A stretch of 64,000 bases of DNA, taken from contig NZ_CP006367.1 in the NCBI RefSeq assembly GCF_001442755.1, positions 3,100,001 to 3,164,000 of the forward strand. The letters are read 5' to 3'. The first letter of the stretch is position 1. Each line of letters starts with the position of its first letter. The notes beneath the pieces were generated by a model. That model saw only the letters and a list, made by a program, of their open reading frames with translations. It had not been told where the DNA came from and made no database searches. Made by a program: the position numbers and the translations under genes. Shown here piece after piece: positions 1 to 10,761 of this stretch. Source of the stretch: Aureimonas sp. AU20. GTDB taxonomy: Bacteria; Pseudomonadota; Alphaproteobacteria; Rhizobiales; Rhizobiaceae.

Positions 1-1247
1 TGGGCGACGGGTCCTATCGCATCACCGGCCAGAAGATCTTCATCTCGGCCGGCGAGCACGATCTCTCCGACAACATCATCCATCTCGTTCTCGCCCGCAT
101 CGAGGGCGCGCCGGAAGGCGTGAAAGGCATCTCGCTTTTCGTCGTGCCGAAGTTCCTCACCGACAAGTCCGGTGCCATCGGCGCGCGCAATGCCGTCTCC
201 TGCGGTTCGATCGAGGAGAAGATGGGCATCCACGGCAACGCCACCTGCGTCATGAACTATGACGGGGCAACGGGCTGGCTGGTGGGCGAGGCCGACAAGG
301 GCCTGCGCGCCATGTTCACCATGATGAACGAGGCGCGGCTCGGCGTCGGCGTGCAGGGGCTCGCCGTTTCCGAGATCGCCTATCAGAATGCCGTCGCCTA
401 CGCCCGCGAGCGCATTCAGGGCCGTTCGCTCTCCGGCACCAAGGCGCCGGAGAAGCGCGCCGACCCGATCATCGTCCATCCCGACATCCGCCGCATGCTG
501 ATGACCATCCGCGCGGTGAACGAGGGCGGCCGAGCGCTGATTCTCTGGACCGCGCTGAAGGGCGACCTGTTCCACCTGTCGCAGGACGCCAAGGAGCGCG
601 AGGCGGCGGACGACTGGCTGGGTCTGATGACCCCCGTCATCAAGGGCGTGCTGACCGACAAGGGCTTCGACAACGCCGTGATGGCGCAGCAGGTCTATGG
701 CGGCCACGGCTATATCGCGGAATGGGGCATGGAGCAGTATGTGCGCGACGCGCGCATCGCCCAGATCTACGAGGGCGCCAACGGCATCCAGGCGCTCGAC
801 CTCGTCGGCCGCAAGCTGGCGCTGAACAACGGCCGCGCCGTGCAGAGCTTCTTCGCCGAGGTCGGCGCCTTCTGCGAGGCGCATCGCGCCGACGAGCGCC
901 TGTCGCCCTTCACCAAGGGGCTGAAGAAGGGGCTGAACGACCTGCAGGCGGCGACGCTCTGGCTGATGGGCAACGCCATGGGCAAGCCCGACAACGCGGG
1001 CGCGGCCTCGACCGACTACATGCATCTCTTCGGCCTCGTGGCGCTCGGCTACATGTGGGCGCAGATGGCCAAGGTGGCGGCGGAGAAGCTCGGCGACGGC
1101 AGCGCGGCCGATCCCGCCTTCCTGGAGGCCAAGCTCGTGACGGCGCGTTTCTTCATGGACCGCCTGATGCCGGAAACGGCCGCCCACCTTGCCCGCATCT
1201 CCTCGGGCTCCACCTCGATGATGGCGCTGGACGCCGCCGTCTTCTAA
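1..1247 (+). CDS. Acyl-CoA dehydrogenase, 5'-truncated by the window edge
   Basis: C-terminal part (415 residues) of an acyl-CoA dehydrogenase that introduces the trans-2 double bond of acyl-CoA using FAD and passes electrons to electron-transfer flavoprotein. The frame is open from base 3, so the gene starts upstream of the window. Visible are the middle beta domain and the C-terminal helical domain with YGGHGYI and IYEGANGIQ; the Glu of IYEG is the family's catalytic base. The extra C-terminal region of about 150 residues after that motif is typical of the long alphaproteobacterial acyl-CoA dehydrogenases (DmdC-like, about 590 residues) rather than the short mitochondrial type. Thiolase and hydratase/dehydrogenase genes follow, which supports a beta-oxidation role. 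The substrate chain length cannot be told. Confidence 0.9.
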   Translation, partial: GDGSYRITGQKIFISAGEHDLSDNIIHLVLARIEGAPEGVKGISLFVVPKFLTDKSGAIGARNAVSCGSIEEKMGIHGNATCVMNYDGATGWLVGEADKGLRAMFTMMNEARLGVGVQGLAVSEIAYQNAVAYARERIQGRSLSGTKAPEKRADPIIVHPDIRRMLMTIRAVNEGGRALILWTALKGDLFHLSQDAKEREAADDWLGLMTPVIKGVLTDKGFDNAVMAQQVYGGHGYIAEWGMEQYVRDARIAQIYEGANGIQALDLVGRKLALNNGRAVQSFFAEVGAFCEAHRADERLSPFTKGLKKGLNDLQAATLWLMGNAMGKPDNAGAASTDYMHLFGLVALGYMWAQMAKVAAEKLGDGSAADPAFLEAKLVTARFFMDRLMPETAAHLARISSGSTSMMALDAAVF

Positions 1248-1272
1248 GACGCAAACTTATCTTGGAGTCATC

Positions 1273-1514
1273 GTGCGAGAGCAGTTTGTAGAATGGGTTA
1301 CTGCAGCCTTACGAGACCATAGAGATGGAGCAACCATCGTCGAGGTTGCGCGGCATATATGGACTCATCATGAGCCGGAGCTCCGTGATTCCGGAGATCA
1401 TTTCTACACTTGGCAATACGACGTTCGCTGGGCCGCCAATCAATTAGCTCGAAATGGGCTGCTTGATTACGGCCGTCGCGGGCGAAACAATCTCTGGATT
1501 CTTCGAGGCGTCTG

Positions 1515-1515
<1 letters not shown>
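1273..1515 (+). CDS. Small winged-helix-like protein of unknown function
   Basis: 80-residue protein with a GTG start preceded by GGAG at 1264-1267; its TGA overlaps the thiolase ATG (TGATG at 1513-1517), so the two are translationally coupled. The pattern of an N-terminal helix pair, a buried aromatic stretch (FYTWQYDVRW) and a C-terminal LWILRG strand resembles the small winged-helix domains found at the N-terminus of Mrr-like restriction proteins, but I cannot assign a family with certainty. Base composition is visibly lower in G+C than both neighbours and uses codons rare in them (TTA, GGA, AGA), which suggests later insertion into the beta-oxidation operon. It could be a local regulator or a passenger gene. 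Confidence 0.65.
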
Positions 1516-2723
<1,208 letters not shown>

Positions 2724-2780
2724 GCCGCGCCCGCCATGGCTGCCCCTCGCCTGTCCCCTTCCGTCGGCCGGCTTGTGCCG

Positions 2781-3569
2781 TCAGCAGACCTGGACGCCGA
2801 GCTCGGCGGCCATGTCGCGCGCGCCGCGCAGGTTCAGCTGGGGCAGCGCCTCGAAGGCGGGGCGGGCGAAGTAGTAGCCCTGGAACAGGCGAATGCCGGC
2901 GACCTGCAGGATCGTGAACTCGGCTTCCGTCTCGACGCCCTCGGCCAGAACCTCTATGCCGAGCGCCCGCGCGGCGGAGGTGATCGAGGCCACGACCACC
3001 TGTCGGGGATAGCTCGTGTCGATGCCGCGCACGAGCTTCATGTCGAGCTTGATGAGGTCGGGCTGGAAGTCCACCAGGAGACCCAGCCCGGCAAAGCCTG
3101 CGCCGAAATCGTCCAGCGCGGTGACGAAGCCCTGTCGGCGATATTCCGACAGGATGCGCTGGAGATGGCCGGTGTCGAGGATCTCCTCGTTCTCGGTGAA
3201 CTCGAACATCAGCGCGCCCAGCGGAAAGTCGTGCTTGCGGGCGGCGAGAAGCGTCGCGCGCAGGCAGGCTGCCGGCTCGTAGACGGCATTGGGCAGGAAG
3301 TTGATGGACAGGCGCACGCTCTGCTCGCGCGGGAAGAGCCGAGAGGCCAGTTCGATCGCCTTGACGCGGCAGCGCTGGTCGAACCGGTATTTCTGATCCG
3401 GCCCGACCTGGGACAGGATGCTGTAGGCGCCCTCCCCCTGAAGACCTCGGACCAAGGCTTCGTAGCCCCAGACGCGGCTTTCGCTGATATCGTAGATCGG
3501 CTGGAACGCCATCGAGAAGTCGAAATCCAGCGGCTCGCCCGACCGGCATCCGTCACAACCCGAGCTCAT
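2781..3569 (-). CDS. EAL-domain cyclic-di-GMP phosphodiesterase
   Basis: 262-residue stand-alone EAL domain expected to hydrolyse c-di-GMP to pGpG in the cytoplasm; no membrane segment or sensor domain is present. Motifs in order are YEALVRG (the EAL signature), SINFLPNAV (metal-binding Asn), [22 protein letters not shown] (catalytic Lys), EGVETE and the terminal QGYYFARP, so all usual catalytic and metal residues are present and the enzyme should be active. A short Cys-containing N-terminus (CDGC) might bind a metal or respond to redox, which is speculation. The start follows GGAAGGAAG. It lies antisense between two beta-oxidation genes and shares a 144-bp divergent upstream region with the next one. 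Confidence 0.92.
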   Translation of the reverse strand: MSSGCDGCRSGEPLDFDFSMAFQPIYDISESRVWGYEALVRGLQGEGAYSILSQVGPDQKYRFDQRCRVKAIELASRLFPREQSVRLSINFLPNAVYEPAACLRATLLAARKHDFPLGALMFEFTENEEILDTGHLQRILSEYRRQGFVTALDDFGAGFAGLGLLVDFQPDLIKLDMKLVRGIDTSYPRQVVVASITSAARALGIEVLAEGVETEAEFTILQVAGIRLFQGYYFARPAFEALPQLNLRGARDMAAELGVQVC

Positions 3570-3713
3570 TCCGCTTCCTTCCGCAGCCCCTCCGACCTCG
3601 GCAGTCTACAAGGGGCCGCCTTAGTAAAGTCTGAAGTTTCCGGGCGGCTTGCGTAGCCGTCCTTCGAATTCGCCCGACCTTTCATCTTGAAACATCCATT
3701 TCGGGAAACAGGC

Positions 3714-5912
3714 ATGACCTACAAGAACTTCACTCTCGGCCCGAACGAAGACGGTATCGTCGTGGTCACCTGGGACATGCCCGACCGCTCGATGAACGTC
3801 TTCACCGAAGAGGTGATGCGCGAGATCGACGCGTTCGCCGACGCCTTCGCCGCCGACGAGGCGGTGAAGGGCGTGGTGCTGGCCTCGGGCAAGGCGGGGT
3901 CCTTCACCGGCGGCGCCGATCTGAAGATGCTGCGCGGCATGTTCGACGCCTTCGAGGCGAAGAAGCGCGAGGACGAGGCGGCGGCCGTGGCCGAGCTGTT
4001 TCAGCGCTGCGGCGAGATGGGCCGCATCTGGCGCAAGCTGGAAACCTCCGGCAAGCCTTATGTCGCGGCGATCAACGGCACCTGCATGGGCGGCGGCTTC
4101 GAGCTGGCGCTGGCCTGCCACGGGCGCGTGGCCGCCGCGGAAGCCAAGATGGGCCTGCCGGAAGTGAAGGTCGGCATCTTCCCCGGCGCCGGTGGTACGC
4201 AGCGCGTGCCGCGCCTCACCGACACGCAGTCGGCCCTCCAGATGCTCCTCAAAGGCGAGACGCTGTCGGCGGCCAAGGCCAAGTCGATGAAGCTGATCGA
4301 CGAGGTCGTGCCGGCCGACGGGCTGATCGAAGCGGCCAAGGCCATGCTGCGGGCCGGGTTGAAGCCGGTGAAGCCCTGGGACGAGAAGGGCTTCAAGCTG
4401 CCGTCCGGCCCGGTCTATTCACCCGCCGGGGCACAGGTCTGGCCGGCCGTCGCCTCGCTCTACCGCAAGGAGACGGCGGATAATTATCCCGGCGCGCGCG
4501 CCATCGTGAAATGCGTCTACGAAGGTCTTCTGCTGCCAATCGATCAAGCGCTTAAGGTCGAGCAGCGCTACTTCACGGAGGTCCTCCAGACCACCGAAGC
4601 GGCAATGATGATCCGCTCGCTCTTCGTTTCGCTGCAGGCGCTGAACAAGGGCGCCCGGCGCCCGTCCGGGGTCCCCGAGCAGACGCTCGGCCGCGTCGGC
4701 GTGATCGGCGCCGGCTTCATGGGCGCCGGCATTGCCTATGTCGCAGCCAAGGCGGGGCTGGAGGTCGTGCTGATCGATCGCGACCAGGAGGCCGCCGACA
4801 AGGGCAAGGCGCATTCGGCCGGTCTGATGGACGGTCTCGTCAAGAAGGGCCGCGCCAAGCCAGACGAGGCCGAGGCGCTGCTCGCGCGTATCACTGCGAC
4901 GCCGGACTATGCCGCGCTCAGCGATGTCGATCTGGTGATCGAGGCCGTGTTCGAGGATCGTGGCGTCAAGGCGGAGGTGACGCGCAAGGTGGCCGAGGTG
5001 CTGAAGCCCGGCGCCATCTACGCCTCCAACACCTCGACCCTGCCGATCACCAGTCTGGCAGAGGCCTTCCCCGACGCCTCGCGCTTTATCGGCATCCACT
5101 TCTTCTCGCCGGTCGACAAGATGATGCTGACCGAGATCATTCTCGGCAAGGAGACGGGCGACGTTGCGCTCGCCACCGCGCTCGACTTCGTGCGCGCCAT
5201 CAAGAAGACGCCGATCGTCGTCAACGACACGCGCGGCTTCTTCGCCAACCGCTGCGTCCTGCGCTACATGACCGAGGCCTACGACATGCTGGTCGAGGGC
5301 GTGCCTCCGGCCATGATCGAGAACGCGGCGAAGTTCGCCGGCATGCCGGTCGGCCCGCTGGCGCTGAACGACGAGACGGCGGTGGATCTCAGCCATCGCA
5401 TCATGAAGGCGACCATGCGCGACGAGGGCGAGGACGCGGTCGATCCGCGCCATTTCCAGCTGGTCGAATCCATGGTGACCGAGGACGGACGTCTCGGCCG
5501 CAAGGCGGGCAAGGGCTTCTACGACTATCCCGCCAAGCCGGCCAAGAAGCACCTCTGGCCGGGCCTGAAGGAGAAGTTCCCGCAGCAGAAGCCGGAGGAC
5601 GTGGACTTCGCGGAGCTCAAGCAGCGCTTCCTCGTCACCATGGCGCTGGAAGCGGCGCGCACCATGGAAGAAGGCGTCGTGACCGACCCGCGCGAGGCCG
5701 ATGTCGGCTCGATCCTCGGCTTCGGTTATGCACCTTATACCGGCGGCACGATCTCCTACATCGACGGCATGGGCGCCAAGGCCTTCGTCGCCCTGTGCGA
5801 GAAGCTGGAAGCCAAGCATGGCGAGCGCTTCCGCCCGACGCCTCTGCTGCGCGAGATGGCCGAGCGCGGCGAGAGCTTCTACGGCCGCTTCGGCGCGGCG
5901 GAAGCCGCCTGA
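3714..5912 (+). CDS. fadB: Enoyl-CoA hydratase / 3-hydroxyacyl-CoA dehydrogenase, fatty-acid oxidation alpha subunit
   Basis: 732-residue two-domain enzyme. The N-terminal crotonase domain (about 1-200) has an oxyanion-hole GGADLKM segment, MGGGFELALAC and Glu150 in LPEVKVG. The 3-hydroxyacyl-CoA dehydrogenase part has a Rossmann motif GVIGAGFMGAGI near residue 330 and the catalytic His in IGIHFFSP near 462, followed by two C-terminal dehydrogenase domains. It hydrates enoyl-CoA and oxidises the product with NAD. I chose ATG 3714 over the in-frame ATG at 3687 because GGGAA stands about 7 bases upstream, whereas 3687 has no ribosome site. A strong terminator follows the gene. FadB and FadJ types cannot be separated here. 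Confidence 0.92.
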   Translation: MTYKNFTLGPNEDGIVVVTWDMPDRSMNVFTEEVMREIDAFADAFAADEAVKGVVLASGKAGSFTGGADLKMLRGMFDAFEAKKREDEAAAVAELFQRCGEMGRIWRKLETSGKPYVAAINGTCMGGGFELALACHGRVAAAEAKMGLPEVKVGIFPGAGGTQRVPRLTDTQSALQMLLKGETLSAAKAKSMKLIDEVVPADGLIEAAKAMLRAGLKPVKPWDEKGFKLPSGPVYSPAGAQVWPAVASLYRKETADNYPGARAIVKCVYEGLLLPIDQALKVEQRYFTEVLQTTEAAMMIRSLFVSLQALNKGARRPSGVPEQTLGRVGVIGAGFMGAGIAYVAAKAGLEVVLIDRDQEAADKGKAHSAGLMDGLVKKGRAKPDEAEALLARITATPDYAALSDVDLVIEAVFEDRGVKAEVTRKVAEVLKPGAIYASNTSTLPITSLAEAFPDASRFIGIHFFSPVDKMMLTEIILGKETGDVALATALDFVRAIKKTPIVVNDTRGFFANRCVLRYMTEAYDMLVEGVPPAMIENAAKFAGMPVGPLALNDETAVDLSHRIMKATMRDEGEDAVDPRHFQLVESMVTEDGRLGRKAGKGFYDYPAKPAKKHLWPGLKEKFPQQKPEDVDFAELKQRFLVTMALEAARTMEEGVVTDPREADVGSILGFGYAPYTGGTISYIDGMGAKAFVALCEKLEAKHGERFRPTPLLREMAERGESFYGRFGAAEAA

Positions 5913-5922
5913 GCCAGATAAG

Positions 5923-5997
5923 GCGGCCCGATCGGGCCGCTGCAACCTCTTCTCAACTCGGGCGGGTCCGCTGATTTCAGTGGGCCCGCTTTTCTTT
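5923..5997 (+). terminator. Tandem hairpins ending the fadB transcript
   Basis: A perfect 18-bp palindrome (5923-5940) is followed by an 8-bp stem, GCGGGTCC at 5962-5969 with GGGCCCGC at 5982-5989 (one G-U pair), then TTTTCTTT at 5990-5997. The second hairpin is a standard intrinsic terminator for the plus strand. Its loop contains the stop codon of the convergent yihY gene, so it may serve both genes. Confidence 0.75.
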
Positions 5998-7005
5998 GGC
6001 GAGGCTGCGGCCGATCGTGTCTGCGACCCGCGCGCCCCGCGCGCCGAGCGGCTTGTCCGGCTTGTCGGTCGTATCCATCGCGGTCTGGTGCTCCATCTCG
6101 GCATTGATTTCGGCGCCGATGATGAAGATGGTCGAGGACAGCCAGACCCACATCATGAAGCCGACCACCGCGCCGAGCGAGCCATAGGTGGCGCCGTAAT
6201 TGGCGAAGTTCTGCAGGTACCAGGAGAAGCCCATCGAGGCGAGAAGCCAGATGCAGGCGGTCAGCGTGGCGCCGAAGAAGACCCATTTCCAGCGTGCCCG
6301 CGCGCGGCTCGGCCCATAGCGGTAGACCATGCTGATGCCGCCGACCGCGAGAACGAAGACCAGCGGCCAGCGGGCCGCCGCGATCAGTTCGTCGGTCAGG
6401 CTTTCCGCGCCGATCAGGTTCATGATGATGGGCACCACGCCGACCGTCACGAACATCACGATGCCGATGAAGACCGCGCCCATGGTGAACAGGAAGGCGA
6501 TGGCGTTGAGCCGAAGGAACGAACGCTCCTCCTGCTCGCCATAGGCGACGTTCATCGCCTCGAACAGCGTCTTCACGCCGTTGTTGGCGCTCCAGAGCGA
6601 GAAGAGAAGGCCCGACAGGAAGCCGATCGACAGTGAGGCGGGATCGCGCGTCACGAGATATTGAAGCTGGGAGGTCAAGATGTCGGTGCCGGCACGCGGC
6701 AGAAACTGGCCGACATAGGCGATATGGTCGGCGATCGTGGTCGGGTCGGCGACGATGCCATAGAGCGAGACGAAGACCGCCAGCGCCGGGAACAGGGCCA
6801 GCAGGAGATAGAAGGTCGCGCCGGCAGCGATCAGCATGACCCGGTCCTCGAAGAACGAGTACCAAAGCCGCCAGGCGATGTCCTTCCAGCCTCGCCAGGG
6901 GATGCCCAGCGGCCCACTGGCGTCGCGCCCCCGCCCCGGCTCGCTGGCGCGGCGGCGGGTTTCCTCGGTCGTGTTCGGGGCAAAGCGCAAGCCCGGCACA
7001 GGCAT
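5977..7005 (-). CDS. yihY: YihY/BrkB family inner-membrane protein
   Basis: 342-residue membrane protein with about six hydrophobic segments and the family hallmarks AAGATFYLLLALFPAL, SANNGVKTLFEAMN and NFANYGATYGSLG. The family was once called ribonuclease BN but that activity belongs to another protein; its true function is not settled. The ATG at 7005 was preferred over the in-frame ATG at 7011 because GGAG ends directly against the latter but sits six bases before the former. The N-terminal 40 residues are basic and probably cytoplasmic. It converges on fadB and shares its terminator. Confidence 0.85.
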   Translation of the reverse strand: MPVPGLRFAPNTTEETRRRASEPGRGRDASGPLGIPWRGWKDIAWRLWYSFFEDRVMLIAAGATFYLLLALFPALAVFVSLYGIVADPTTIADHIAYVGQFLPRAGTDILTSQLQYLVTRDPASLSIGFLSGLLFSLWSANNGVKTLFEAMNVAYGEQEERSFLRLNAIAFLFTMGAVFIGIVMFVTVGVVPIIMNLIGAESLTDELIAAARWPLVFVLAVGGISMVYRYGPSRARARWKWVFFGATLTACIWLLASMGFSWYLQNFANYGATYGSLGAVVGFMMWVWLSSTIFIIGAEINAEMEHQTAMDTTDKPDKPLGARGARVADTIGRSLAKEKRAH

Positions 7006-7011
7006 GATCAT

Positions 7012-7430
7012 CTCCAGGAAGCACGAGGCCGGACACAGCCCGCGAACCCACCGGAATGCAGCCTCCGCCCGCAGGTTCCCCTTCAGCCTGTGGAGAACCT
7101 ATATATGAGATTGTTTGACAACTCGGCGGCGGAGGGCCGCCGAGCGATTTTTTGACGTTCGCGAGGCGCCAAACGCAGTCGATGCCGGTGGCATCGGCGA
7201 GGATTGGCAACGAAGTGGCGGCGGAAAAGCGCCAGCGGGCCGACCCAACCGAGTTTTCAAACAGTCTCTAAGGCCAAATTCCGCGCAAGCTTGCCGCTCG
7301 GGCGTGGAAAACCGGAGCCGTTGCGCTCTCGCCTCTCGACACCGCGCGCGGGCGACCGTAAACAGATGGGAAGGCAAGGATAATATTCCTTGACCTCGGT
7401 CTTCCATCCCCGATCCTCGAGACGATCCGC
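7012..7430. other. Divergent intergenic region with a dispersed repeat
   Basis: About 420 bases between the start of yihY and the start of the S24 regulator. Bases 7106-7271 are a copy of the dispersed repeat described separately. The remaining 160 bases before the regulator hold no recognisable gene or operator; the promoters of both genes are presumably here. Confidence 0.6.
7106..7271 (+). repeat. Dispersed ~165-bp element with terminal inverted repeats, copy 1
   Basis: The left end GAGATTGTTTGACAACTCGG (7107-7126) is an imperfect inverted repeat of the right end (7250-7270), differing at two positions. The core contains a 7-bp hairpin (CGATGCC GGT GGCATCG). A second copy at about 52,455 shares some 50 consecutive identical core bases and is roughly 90% identical overall by eye; a third, more diverged copy lies at about 40,682 in inverse orientation. 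Small size, terminal inverted repeats and lack of a gene fit a MITE-like or intergenic mosaic element. Confidence 0.8.
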
Positions 7431-8075
7431 ATGTTTTCCCACGAGCGCATCTGGACGGCGATCGATCTTCTGGCCGCCCGCTGCAAGCTGTCCCCCTCGG
7501 GCCTTGCCCGAAAGGCGGGGCTCGATCCCACGACCTTCAACCGCTCCAAGCGCTTTGCCGTCGACGGGCGGCCGCGCTGGCCCTCGACCGAATCGATCGC
7601 CAAGATCCTGGAGGCGACGGGCGTCGCGTTTTCCGAGTTCTCCTCGTTTCTGGGCAGTGGCCTGTCGCCGGCCAACCTGCCGGCGCGCCCCTCGGCCGCC
7701 GTGCCGCTGATCGGCTTCGCGCAGGCCGGCGTGGGCGGCTTCTTCGACGATGCCGGCTTTCCCGTGGGCCAGGGTTGGGACGAGATCGAACTGCCCGGCC
7801 AGGACGGCATGCTCTATGCGCTTGAGGTTTCCGGCCAGTCGATGATGCCGCTCTACCGTGAGGGCGACGTGGTGATCGTCTCGCCCGGCGCCTCGGTGCG
7901 GCGGGGGGACCGCGTCGTCGCCAAGACGCGGGACGGCGAGGTCATGGTGAAGATCCTGCAGCGGCAGACCGCCAAGACCGTGGAACTCGCCTCGGTCAAC
8001 CCGGACTTTCCCGACCGCCAGTTCGCCGCGTCCGAGATCGAATGGATCGCCCGCATCCTTTGGGCCAGCCAGTAG
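7431..8075 (+). CDS. LexA-like transcriptional regulator, XRE-type HTH plus S24 peptidase domain
   Basis: 214-residue repressor. Residues 1-75 form a helix-turn-helix domain (LSPSGLARKAGLDPTTFNRS); residues 90-214 form an S24/LexA-like autoprotease. The Ala99-Gly100 pair in VPLIGFAQAG is the likely self-cleavage site, and Ser137 (SGQSMMPL) with Lys174 (VMVKIL), 37 residues apart as in LexA, form the catalytic dyad. It is not LexA itself, whose DNA-binding domain is different; it resembles phage CI-like or stress regulators common in Rhizobiales. Its regulon is unknown, and no operator was recognised upstream. The ribosome site before the ATG is weak. Confidence 0.85.
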   Translation: MFSHERIWTAIDLLAARCKLSPSGLARKAGLDPTTFNRSKRFAVDGRPRWPSTESIAKILEATGVAFSEFSSFLGSGLSPANLPARPSAAVPLIGFAQAGVGGFFDDAGFPVGQGWDEIELPGQDGMLYALEVSGQSMMPLYREGDVVIVSPGASVRRGDRVVAKTRDGEVMVKILQRQTAKTVELASVNPDFPDRQFAASEIEWIARILWASQ

Positions 8076-8148
8076 GGCCGAGCACCTGCGACATTCCAAC
8101 CGGAAGGCGCCGCGCTAGATCCCATCGTGGCGAAACCGAGGACCGAAC

Positions 8149-8925
8149 ATGCGAACCTTTCGAATCGCGCTGGGTCTCTGCGCGCTTCTTCTGGCGTGGA
8201 TGTTTCTCCTGCCGCAGACCGCGCTCGGGCCGGTGGAACGGCGCGTCGCGCGGGTCGAGACCCCTGAAACCGCAGCCTCGACGCCGGCTTCGAGCGAAGC
8301 GGGCGCCACGCCCAATGAGGCCGAACTCACCCTCGGTCCCGTGCGCACGGTCGGCCCCGTCGCGGTCGAGACCGTCGGCCCCCTGCACCGCCTGCCGCCG
8401 GTCGTGAGCGGCGCAGCCGAGCCGCCTGTCGCGGCGATTCCGGCCGCCGAGAGCGAGCCCGAGATCGCGGCCGCCGGGGAGACGACGCAAGCGCCCGTCG
8501 AGGAGGCCGCCCTCGCCCCGGAGCCGGCCAAGCCGGAAGTGCCGGGCACACGCCGCCTGCCCTTCCCGATCGCGCTGGACAGCGGCACGATCCGCTCCGG
8601 CGAGACGATGATCCATATCGCAGGCGTCGCGCCCATCGCGCCGGACGCGCGCTGCGCCGACGGGCCGCGCTCCTGGCCCTGCGGTGTGCGAGCGCGCACG
8701 GAGTTCCGGGCCTGGCTGCGAGGGCGCACGCTGGTCTGCGATCCCGCCGCCGAGCAGGCGCCGGAGGCGCCCGTCGCCTGCCGGCTGGGCGAAGAGGATG
8801 TCGGCGAATGGCTAGTGCGCAATGGCTGGGCCAATGCGGAGTCGGGCAGCCGCTACGAGGCGACGGCCAATGCCGCCCGCAAGGAAAGCCGGGGCATCTG
8901 GCAATTCGAGATCGCGCAGCAATAG
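8149..8925 (+). CDS. Membrane-anchored thermonuclease-like (SNase-fold) protein
   Basis: 258 residues: an N-terminal signal anchor (about 5-26), a long Pro/Ala/Glu-rich linker to about residue 135, and a C-terminal staphylococcal-nuclease-like domain (about 140-255) recognised from GVRARTEFRAWLRGR, CRLGEEDVGEWLVRNGWAN and the terminal RGIWQ. The usual active-site segment with an Arg and Asp (RL-GIDAPE in active members) reads IAGVAPIAPD here, and the later Arg/Glu pair is unclear, so nuclease activity is doubtful. It would face the periplasm. It follows the S24 regulator by 73 bases and may share its transcript. Confidence 0.75.
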   Translation: MRTFRIALGLCALLLAWMFLLPQTALGPVERRVARVETPETAASTPASSEAGATPNEAELTLGPVRTVGPVAVETVGPLHRLPPVVSGAAEPPVAAIPAAESEPEIAAAGETTQAPVEEAALAPEPAKPEVPGTRRLPFPIALDSGTIRSGETMIHIAGVAPIAPDARCADGPRSWPCGVRARTEFRAWLRGRTLVCDPAAEQAPEAPVACRLGEEDVGEWLVRNGWANAESGSRYEATANAARKESRGIWQFEIAQQ

Positions 8926-8960
8926 CACCCGCAAGAGGGCGGACGCTCTCAAGCGCTCAA

Positions 8961-8985
8961 GCCGGGGAAGCCCAGGCACCCCGGC
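8961..8985. terminator. Possible terminator between convergent genes
   Basis: A 7-bp stem GCCGGGG (8961-8967) with CCCCGGC (8979-8985) lies between the convergent nuclease-like and lysK genes. There is no T tract on either strand, so it is a weak candidate. Confidence 0.3.
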
Positions 8986-8997
8986 CCTGTCTCCAGT

Positions 8998-10659
8998 TCA
9001 GGCCAGCGGCTGGAGCCGGCCTTCCAACGCATCGCGGATCAGCCGGCGCGTTTCGGCGATGCCGTAGAGTGCGACGAAGGAGCCGAAGCGAGGCCCCCGC
9101 TCCTGCCCGATCAGGATCTGGTAGAGCGCCGAGAACCATTCCAGCGACACGCCGGGGCCGCCGTCCGGCCCCTTCTTCTTGGCGTCCTGGTAGCGCGGCA
9201 GCGGCCGGGCCACGTCGAGCACTGCGTCCTGAATCGCGCCGGCATCGGCATCCAGTGCAAGGCTGGCGAGTTTCTCGTCCAAAGCTTCCAACGCCCCGCG
9301 TTCCACGTCATCCGGCGCGCGGAACCGCTTGGCCGGACGCACGAAATCCTCGAAATAGCGCAAGGCGTAGCTCACCAGCCGATCGAGCTCGGGATCGCTC
9401 TCGGCGGTGACGCCCGGCGCATAGCGCGAGATGAAGCCCCAGAGGGTCTTGGCGTCGGAGGCGTTGGAGGCCGAAACGAGGTTGAGCAGCAGCGCGAAGG
9501 GCACGGCGATGCCCTTTACCGGCGGCTCGCCATTGTGGATGTGGAACACCGGATTCTGCAGGCGGGACTTGGCGTCTTGCCGGTCGAAGGCGCTGGCGAA
9601 GGCGTAGTAATCCTCCACCGCCTTGGGGATCACGTCGAAATGCAGACGCTTGGCGGCGCGCGGCTTGTTGAACATGTAAAGGCCGAGGCTTTCCGGCGAG
9701 GCGTAGGTCAGCCAGTCCTCGATCGACAGGCCGTTGCCCTTCGACTTGGAAATCTTCGCCCCTTCCGCGTCGAGGAAGAGTTCGTAGACGAAATGCTCCG
9801 GCGCCTCGCCGCCCAAGATCTCGCAGATCCGGTCGTAGACCCCGGCATTGGTCTGATGGTCTTTGCCGAACATCTCGAAATCGACGTCGAGCGCGGCCCA
9901 GCGCATGCCGAAATCGGGCTTCCACTGCAGCTTCACCGCCCCACCGGTGACCGGCAGCGTCGTCTCCGTTCCGTCCTCGTCGAGGAAGGTGACGGTGCCG
10001 GCCTTGGCGTCGACATGCTTCATCGGCACGTAGAGGACCCGGCCGGTCTTGGGCGAGATCGGCAAGAAGGGGCTGTAGGTCGCTTGGCGCTCCGTCCCCA
10101 GCGTCGGCAGCATGACGCCCATGATGTCGTCATAGCGCTCGGCCGCGCGCAAGAGCACCGTGTCGAAGCGGCCCGAGCGATAATAGTCGGTCGCGCTGGC
10201 GAACTCGTATTCGAAGCCGAACGTGTCGAGGAAGCGGCAGAGCATGGCGTTGTTGTGCTCGGCGAAGCTCGCATACTGGCCACCGAACGGATTGGGCACA
10301 TTCGTCAACGGCTTCTGGAGATAGGGCTCGAGCGCGGCGCGATCGGGCACGTTCTCGGGAATCTTGCGCATCCCGTCCATGTCGTCGGAAAAGCAGATCA
10401 GCCGCGTCGGCACCTGGTCCTGCGTCAGGATGCGGAAGGCGTTGCGCACCATGGTGGTGCGCGCCACTTCCCCAAACGTGCCGATATGGGGCAGGCCCGA
10501 AGGGCCGTATCCCGTTTCGAACAGAGCCTCGCCCTTGCCGGTCCGCTCCAGCCGCTTGACGATCTTGCGCGCTTCCTCGAAGGGCCAGGCATTGGAGGTC
10601 AACGCCTCCGGGTGGATCGTGGCATCGTCATAAACGGAAGGCCGCGGCGCGTCGGACAT
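8998..10659 (-). CDS. lysK: Lysyl-tRNA synthetase, class I
   Basis: 553-residue class I enzyme that charges tRNA-Lys. The HIGH-type motif is [11 protein letters not shown] (His58) and the KMSKS-type motif is KISKSKGNG near residue 303. Class I LysRS replaces the usual class II enzyme in many alphaproteobacteria and archaea. I chose ATG 10659, which has AAGGAA about nine bases upstream, over ATG 10677, which lacks a ribosome site. No class II lysS is visible in the window. It stands alone between a nuclease-like gene and a solute-binding protein gene. Confidence 0.95.
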   Translation of the reverse strand: MSDAPRPSVYDDATIHPEALTSNAWPFEEARKIVKRLERTGKGEALFETGYGPSGLPHIGTFGEVARTTMVRNAFRILTQDQVPTRLICFSDDMDGMRKIPENVPDRAALEPYLQKPLTNVPNPFGGQYASFAEHNNAMLCRFLDTFGFEYEFASATDYYRSGRFDTVLLRAAERYDDIMGVMLPTLGTERQATYSPFLPISPKTGRVLYVPMKHVDAKAGTVTFLDEDGTETTLPVTGGAVKLQWKPDFGMRWAALDVDFEMFGKDHQTNAGVYDRICEILGGEAPEHFVYELFLDAEGAKISKSKGNGLSIEDWLTYASPESLGLYMFNKPRAAKRLHFDVIPKAVEDYYAFASAFDRQDAKSRLQNPVFHIHNGEPPVKGIAVPFALLLNLVSASNASDAKTLWGFISRYAPGVTAESDPELDRLVSYALRYFEDFVRPAKRFRAPDDVERGALEALDEKLASLALDADAGAIQDAVLDVARPLPRYQDAKKKGPDGGPGVSLEWFSALYQILIGQERGPRFGSFVALYGIAETRRLIRDALEGRLQPLA

Positions 10660-10761
10660 TCGTTCGGTTTCCTTCATGCAAGGGGTGTCGCGCGCCCGGC
10701 GCGCGTCGCTTTAGGCCGGTCTATGGGTCGCGCGCGGCCCTTCGTCAACAAACTCGGGCGG

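Noticed and set aside
4419..6104. Long minus-strand open frame opposite fadB
   Set aside because: It is antisense to a well-supported enzyme gene and shows no recognisable motif.
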